The notes under the pieces are model-generated. The model saw nothing but the letters and a program-made list of their open reading frames with translations. It was not told where the DNA came from and ran no database searches. Source: Nitrosomonas marina (GTDB lineage Bacteria > Pseudomonadota > Gammaproteobacteria > Burkholderiales > Nitrosomonadaceae). Taken from it: a stretch of 64,000 nucleotides of DNA. The translations under genes were made by a program, and so were the position numbers. Shown here piece by piece: positions 59,972 through 64,000 of this stretch (position 1 is its first letter; each line of letters starts with the position of its first letter). The stretch covers positions 54,024-118,023 of the forward strand of contig NZ_FOCP01000009.1 in assembly GCF_900110145.1 (NCBI RefSeq). Reading direction: 5' to 3'.

Positions 59972-62900
59972 ATGATTAAATCCAGAGATCCGTCCGATGC
60001 AGCTGAACGTCTGCGTGCTATTGATCCTGGTTGCTCATTTATTGTTCAGGCTCCAGCAGGATCAGGAAAGACAGGTCTGTTGATACAGCGCTATCTTCGA
60101 CTTCTGGTCTGTGTCAACGAACCTGAAGAAATTGTGGCTATAACGTTTACCCGCAAAGCTGCAGCAGAAATGCGTGAACGAATTGTCAAAGCGCTGGACG
60201 CGGCGAATGGAGCAGGCCATCCTGGGAATGCCTTTGATAAATTGACGTACGAACTTGCAACTGCGGTCATGCTGCATGATCAGAGATCCGGCTGGAAGCT
60301 GGTTGAAAATCCCATGCGATTGCGTATACAGACAATAGATGCATTGTGTGCTTCATTGACCCGTCAAATGCCTGTGTTGTCAAAATTCGGATCACAGCCT
60401 GAGGTATCGGGTAATGTGCAAAAGTTATATCGAGAGGCGGCACGTGCGACTATAGCGCTGCTTGATCAGGATCCTGGCGTGGCCGATGATATTGCCATAC
60501 TGCTGGAACATCTGGATAACGATATTGCACGTATTGAGAGCCTGTTGGCATCTATGCTGGCACGACGCGACCATTGGCTGCGGCATATTCATGGAAAAAG
60601 AAGAACACGCGACGAACTGGAATCATCTCTCGGAAACATACGTAACAAGAAGGTCGCTCAGTTACATCGCTTATTGCCAGATGAGGTGCATCAGGAGTTA
60701 TTGGCACTTTTACGATATGCAGCTGCAAACTTAACGGCGGAGAAAAAAACTTCTGTATTGGCTTTGTGTGACGGTCTGGATTGTCTGCCGAATAATGTCG
60801 ATCAATGTTGTGGGATTGCTGAATTGTTGCTGAAGACAGATGGTCAATGGCGTGACAGAGTAGATGCAAGGCAGGGCTTCCCGGCAGGAAAAACGAAAAT
60901 CGAAAAGGAAACAGCTGGCGTCTGGAAAGAACGCTTCTTGAAGCTCTTGGACCGGCTCAAATCAAATCAGCCACTGCAGCGTCTGTTATGCGATATCCGA
61001 TCTCTGCCGCCTCCCGCATACAATGAGGAGCAATGGAAAATTCTGGGTACGATCACGCGTTTGCTGCCACTCGCTGTGGTGCAACTAAAAATCATATTTC
61101 AAATGACAGGGCAGGTGGATTTTACTGAGATCATGCAAAGTGCTCTTGCTGCGCTGGGTGAATCTGAAAAACCCACAGATCTGGCGCTGGCGCTGGATTA
61201 CCGCATCAAACATATACTTGTCGACGAATTTCAGGATACATCCATCAGTCAGTATCGATTGATAGAGAAATTAATTGCTGGATGGGAACCTGGTGATGGT
61301 CGCAGTTTGTTTGCCGTTGGTGATCCCATGCAGTCGATCTATCGTTTCAGGGAAGCAGAAGTGGGCTTGTTTTTGCAGGCACGCCAAACAGGAATTGGTC
61401 ATATCGACCTACATTCTATTACGCTCAGAAGCAATTTTCGCTCCCAGCGTGGTATTGTTGACTGGATTAACGATGCTTTCAAACAGATTATGCCCGTTAC
61501 TGAGGACGTCACAGTGGGTGCTGTTACATATGCGCCCGCTATAGCGATGCGTGATACATTGGAAAATACAGCTGTCACTGTGTATCCCGCGTTTGAAAAT
61601 GACCGTGTCGCTGAAGCCGAAAAAGTTTTAGATGTGATTGTACAAACCAGGGTGAACTATCCGGGAGATTCAATCGCTGTGCTTGTAAGAAATCGCAGTC
61701 ATCTGTCTGAAATTGTGGCGTCGTTGCAGTCTTATGGTTTGCGTTTTCATGCAGTGGAAATTGATGCGCTGAGTAAAAAACCAGTGGTGCAGGATTTATT
61801 GATGTTGACACGGGCTTTATTGGATCCGGCCGATCGGCTGGCATGGCTGGCAATATTGCGTGCGCCATGGTGTGGCCTTCAGTTGGATGATTTGCAGGCA
61901 CTGGCATCGATTCAGGCGGTTCAGTCGGAACGGCAATCAAAACAGCAACCTCAAACTATTCTGGAGCTGATCAATGCGAATGAGACATACCATTGCCTAT
62001 CCTGTGATGGTGCCAGACGCTTGAAAGTTGTCGCTAAGCTGCTTACACAATGCATAGGCAATCGGTACAGGCAGTCGCTTCGTGCTACAGTAGAAGCGGT
62101 CTGGTTGACATTGGGTGGCCCTGGTTGTGTCGGGATACAGCACAGGATGAATTTAACCGCTGAGAATCAGATACTGCAGTTCAAGCCAGAAAAGTTAAAA
62201 ACAGGTACATTAAATGACGCCATGGTTTATCTGGACTATCTTGAGGCCCATGAGTGCGCGTGTAGTATTACAGATTGGGATGAATTTGAGGAGGGTTTAT
62301 CTAGGCTTTTTGCAGCACCCGATACTGAAGCAGGTGATCGTCTGCAGATTATGACCATTCATAAGGCCAAAGGGCTGGAATTTGATACGGTTTTGTTGCC
62401 AGGTCTGGGCTATTCTTCGAGAAACAATGAAAGACAGTTACTCAGATGGATGGAGCAGCCTCGCCAAATACACCAACCTGATGCGGGTCAAAATTCCATT
62501 GGTACTAGCGATGTTGATTTGTTTCTGGCGCCGATTCAAAGGTCGGGAAGGGAAAATGATACTATTAATTTCTGGCTGGAGTCACTGGAGCGGGAAAAGG
62601 AAGAATATGAGGTTGAACGCTTATTGTATGTTGCTGCAACCCGCGCAAAAAAATATTTGCATCTGTTTGGTCATGTGAGTGTAAATGGAAAAAACATTAA
62701 GTCCGGTAGATCGATCTTTCCACAGCCGAGAGCCGGTAGCCTATTGAATAGACTGTGGCCAGCTGTCGGTCATATTTATATCAATGCTGTTGAGCATAAT
62801 AAGGCAGATAATACAGAAAATCTGAAAAGACGGGTTGAATCTGAAAAAAAGACTAATATTGACCAATCTATCATTCGGTTGGAAAGTGGTTGGCAACTAC

Positions 62901-63526
62901 CCGAAGCGCCAGCACAAATCGACTGGCAGCTAACCGGAGATACTGGAAAAACGGAGCCTGCAATAGAATTTTCATGGGCAGGTGAATTAGCAAAACATGT
63001 TGGCAGTGTTGTGCATCGCTGGTTGCAGCAGATAGCAGAAGATAAACTGCAAGGATGGACTGCGCATCGTATAAACACATTACGTAAAAAAATCATTAAT
63101 GGATTGTTAATGAAGGGAATAAGCAACGAAACCGAGGTGCTTGAGCAAGCGGTCGAGCGAGTTGTGATCGCTTTGGTCAACTCAATAACGGATAAGCGCG
63201 GCCGATGGATTCTGGGTGAGCAGGGTGATGCACAAAATGAGCTCAAATTAACGGGTACGATCAATGGTAAAGCTACCGAATTTGTAATTGACCGTACTTT
63301 TTGCGACAACAATGGAGTCCGGTGGATAATCGATTACAAAACCAGCAGTCACGAGGGTTCGAGTCTGGAGGAGTTTCTGGACATGGAACAGAAAAGATAC
63401 ACTTTTCAGCTCAACAGCTATGCGGCATTGTTTCAGAAAATAGAGAAACGACCCATTTGCCTGGGCTTGTATTTCCCGATGATGCCAGGGTGGCGAACTT
63501 GGGTATATTCAGAAAAAAATCCTTGA
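59972..63526 (+). CDS. AddA-like UvrD-type helicase-nuclease
   Basis: About 1184 residues. Walker A APAGSGKTGLLIQR near residue 27, AITFTRKAAAEMRERI, the DEAD-like VDEFQDTSISQY, GDPMQSIYRFREAE and MTIHKAKGLEFDTVLLPGLGY are UvrD/Rep superfamily 1 motifs. The C-terminus holds an intact PD-(D/E)XK nuclease (VVHRWLQQ, FVIDRTF, WIIDYKTSS). The start at 59972 (MIKSRDPSD) is favoured over an upstream frame. The helicase half of an AddAB-like pair; amoC lies 322 bases beyond with no obvious terminator between. Confidence 0.88.
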   Translation: MIKSRDPSDAAERLRAIDPGCSFIVQAPAGSGKTGLLIQRYLRLLVCVNEPEEIVAITFTRKAAAEMRERIVKALDAANGAGHPGNAFDKLTYELATAVMLHDQRSGWKLVENPMRLRIQTIDALCASLTRQMPVLSKFGSQPEVSGNVQKLYREAARATIALLDQDPGVADDIAILLEHLDNDIARIESLLASMLARRDHWLRHIHGKRRTRDELESSLGNIRNKKVAQLHRLLPDEVHQELLALLRYAAANLTAEKKTSVLALCDGLDCLPNNVDQCCGIAELLLKTDGQWRDRVDARQGFPAGKTKIEKETAGVWKERFLKLLDRLKSNQPLQRLLCDIRSLPPPAYNEEQWKILGTITRLLPLAVVQLKIIFQMTGQVDFTEIMQSALAALGESEKPTDLALALDYRIKHILVDEFQDTSISQYRLIEKLIAGWEPGDGRSLFAVGDPMQSIYRFREAEVGLFLQARQTGIGHIDLHSITLRSNFRSQRGIVDWINDAFKQIMPVTEDVTVGAVTYAPAIAMRDTLENTAVTVYPAFENDRVAEAEKVLDVIVQTRVNYPGDSIAVLVRNRSHLSEIVASLQSYGLRFHAVEIDALSKKPVVQDLLMLTRALLDPADRLAWLAILRAPWCGLQLDDLQALASIQAVQSERQSKQQPQTILELINANETYHCLSCDGARRLKVVAKLLTQCIGNRYRQSLRATVEAVWLTLGGPGCVGIQHRMNLTAENQILQFKPEKLKTGTLNDAMVYLDYLEAHECACSITDWDEFEEGLSRLFAAPDTEAGDRLQIMTIHKAKGLEFDTVLLPGLGYSSRNNERQLLRWMEQPRQIHQPDAGQNSIGTSDVDLFLAPIQRSGRENDTINFWLESLEREKEEYEVERLLYVAATRAKKYLHLFGHVSVNGKNIKSGRSIFPQPRAGSLLNRLWPAVGHIYINAVEHNKADNTENLKRRVESEKKTNIDQSIIRLESGWQLPEAPAQIDWQLTGDTGKTEPAIEFSWAGELAKHVGSVVHRWLQQIAEDKLQGWTAHRINTLRKKIINGLLMKGISNETEVLEQAVERVVIALVNSITDKRGRWILGEQGDAQNELKLTGTINGKATEFVIDRTFCDNNGVRWIIDYKTSSHEGSSLEEFLDMEQKRYTFQLNSYAALFQKIEKRPICLGLYFPMMPGWRTWVYSEKNP

Positions 63527-63848
63527 CACAAATTTTGTGAAATCCGTGTGCCGCTAAGATGAATTAAGACTCAACAAAGTGCTATATTGAAGCTTGAAGA
63601 CCTGATTGGAATATTGAAAACGAAAATATTATCAATTAATATACTCGAAGTCCCTATGGTTTAAGTGGAGATTTTATGACAAATGACTTGACTTTATGGT
63701 GTAAGGTCGACTAGCCTGTGGGACGCAGCGTAAGGAGTGTCTAGGGAAGAAGGCGCTTGAGCTGTTGTAAAAAGAGCAGTACTAATTAATTAGTATTAGA
63801 GACGAGAGAAGGTAGTATTAATTAACAAGTAAGTAAGGAGGAATAAAG
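63527..63848 (+). promoter_or_regulatory. amoC upstream region and leader
   Basis: 322 bases with no gene. A candidate -35 TTGACT (63688-63693) has only a weak -10 (TAGCCT) 18 bases on. Near the gene lies the perfect palindrome TACTAATTAATTAGTA (63780-63795), and TAGTATTA occurs at 63791-63798 and 63813-63820. AAGGAGG (63835-63841) is a strong ribosome site 7 bases before the ATG. No terminator for the upstream gene is apparent. Confidence 0.6.
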
Positions 63849-64000
63849 ATGGCAACAACAATGGGAACGAGTGGCGCTGCGAGTGCTGACTACGACATGT
63901 CATTGTGGTACGACTCCAAGTACTACAAGATAGGTCTTGGGCTGATGCTTGCGGTAGCGATATTCTGGATCTGGTATCAGCGTACATTTGCGTATTCGCA
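63849..64000 (+). CDS. amoC: Ammonia monooxygenase subunit C, N-terminal part
   Basis: First 50 codons of the membrane subunit AmoC of ammonia monooxygenase, which turns ammonia into hydroxylamine in the first energy-yielding step of nitrification. The sequence [15 protein letters not shown], then [19 protein letters not shown] is diagnostic for Nitrosomonas-type AmoC, with a short Thr/Ser-rich N-terminus. The gene runs off the right edge; amoA and amoB are expected next. Confidence 0.96.
   Translation, partial: MATTMGTSGAASADYDMSLWYDSKYYKIGLGLMLAVAIFWIWYQRTFAYS

Overview
This window comes from a chemolithoautotrophic ammonia-oxidising betaproteobacterium, most likely a Nitrosomonas. The strongest evidence is the last gene, which begins with an unmistakable AmoC N-terminus (ammonia monooxygenase subunit C) and runs off the right edge. 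The gene orders aroQ-accB-accC-prmA-DUF3426, fmdB-aspS-nudB, rpsF-priB-rpsR-rplI and flhD-flhC fit a betaproteobacterium. The sequence is gene-dense and mostly chromosomal housekeeping. I see no CRISPR array, insertion sequence, phage, rRNA or tRNA.

Layout. 0-5 kb: the start of a divergent comF, then a complete biotin operon bioB-F-H-C-D. 5-10.7 kb (minus strand): nudB, aspS, an FmdB-family zinc-ribbon gene, then manC and wecB for nucleotide-sugar supply. 10.8-20 kb: an iron/metal region with a Fur-like site, bfd and bfr (overlapping), a siderophore-type TonB receptor with an STN domain, an unknown 755-residue exported protein made of two ~360-residue copies, and a ZnuD-like TonB receptor. 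This part has the longest non-coding gaps and several unexplained repeats. 20.8-25 kb: a PAS-GGDEF diguanylate cyclase, a guanidinium exporter (sugE/gdx type) behind a clear guanidine-II (mini-ykkC) riboswitch, a membrane-anchored coiled-coil protein, DoxX, TauE/SafE and an EVE-domain protein. 25-35 kb: an S49 peptidase, aroQ, accBC, prmA, a DUF3426 protein, metH and a small unknown gene. 35-38 kb (minus strand): trpG-D-C without trpE. 38-46 kb: the ribosomal operon, putA, a degenerate REC-GGDEF-EAL protein and flhDC. 46-54 kb: an aspartate aminotransferase, uvrB, an NrfJ-like periplasmic protein, then a minus-strand run of exbD, sodB, hisG, hisD and an rRNA/tRNA methyltransferase. 54-64 kb: purE-K-C, a 7Fe ferredoxin, an AddB-like/AddA-like helicase-nuclease pair, then the amoC leader and amoC.

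How the genes fit together. Biotin made by bioBFHCD is attached to AccB, which with AccC forms biotin carboxylase for fatty-acid synthesis. The receptors, the orphan ExbD, Bfr/Bfd, Fe-type SodB, the ferredoxin and the Fe-S AddB-like protein reflect a heavy iron economy, as expected of ammonia oxidisers. Two c-di-GMP-related proteins plus flhDC and manC/wecB suggest control of swimming versus a surface-attached, polysaccharide-coated state. The items most worth a second look are the duplicated exported protein next to the siderophore receptor, the guanidine-II riboswitch, the triply degenerate REC-GGDEF-EAL protein beside flhDC, and the repeat-rich amoC leader.
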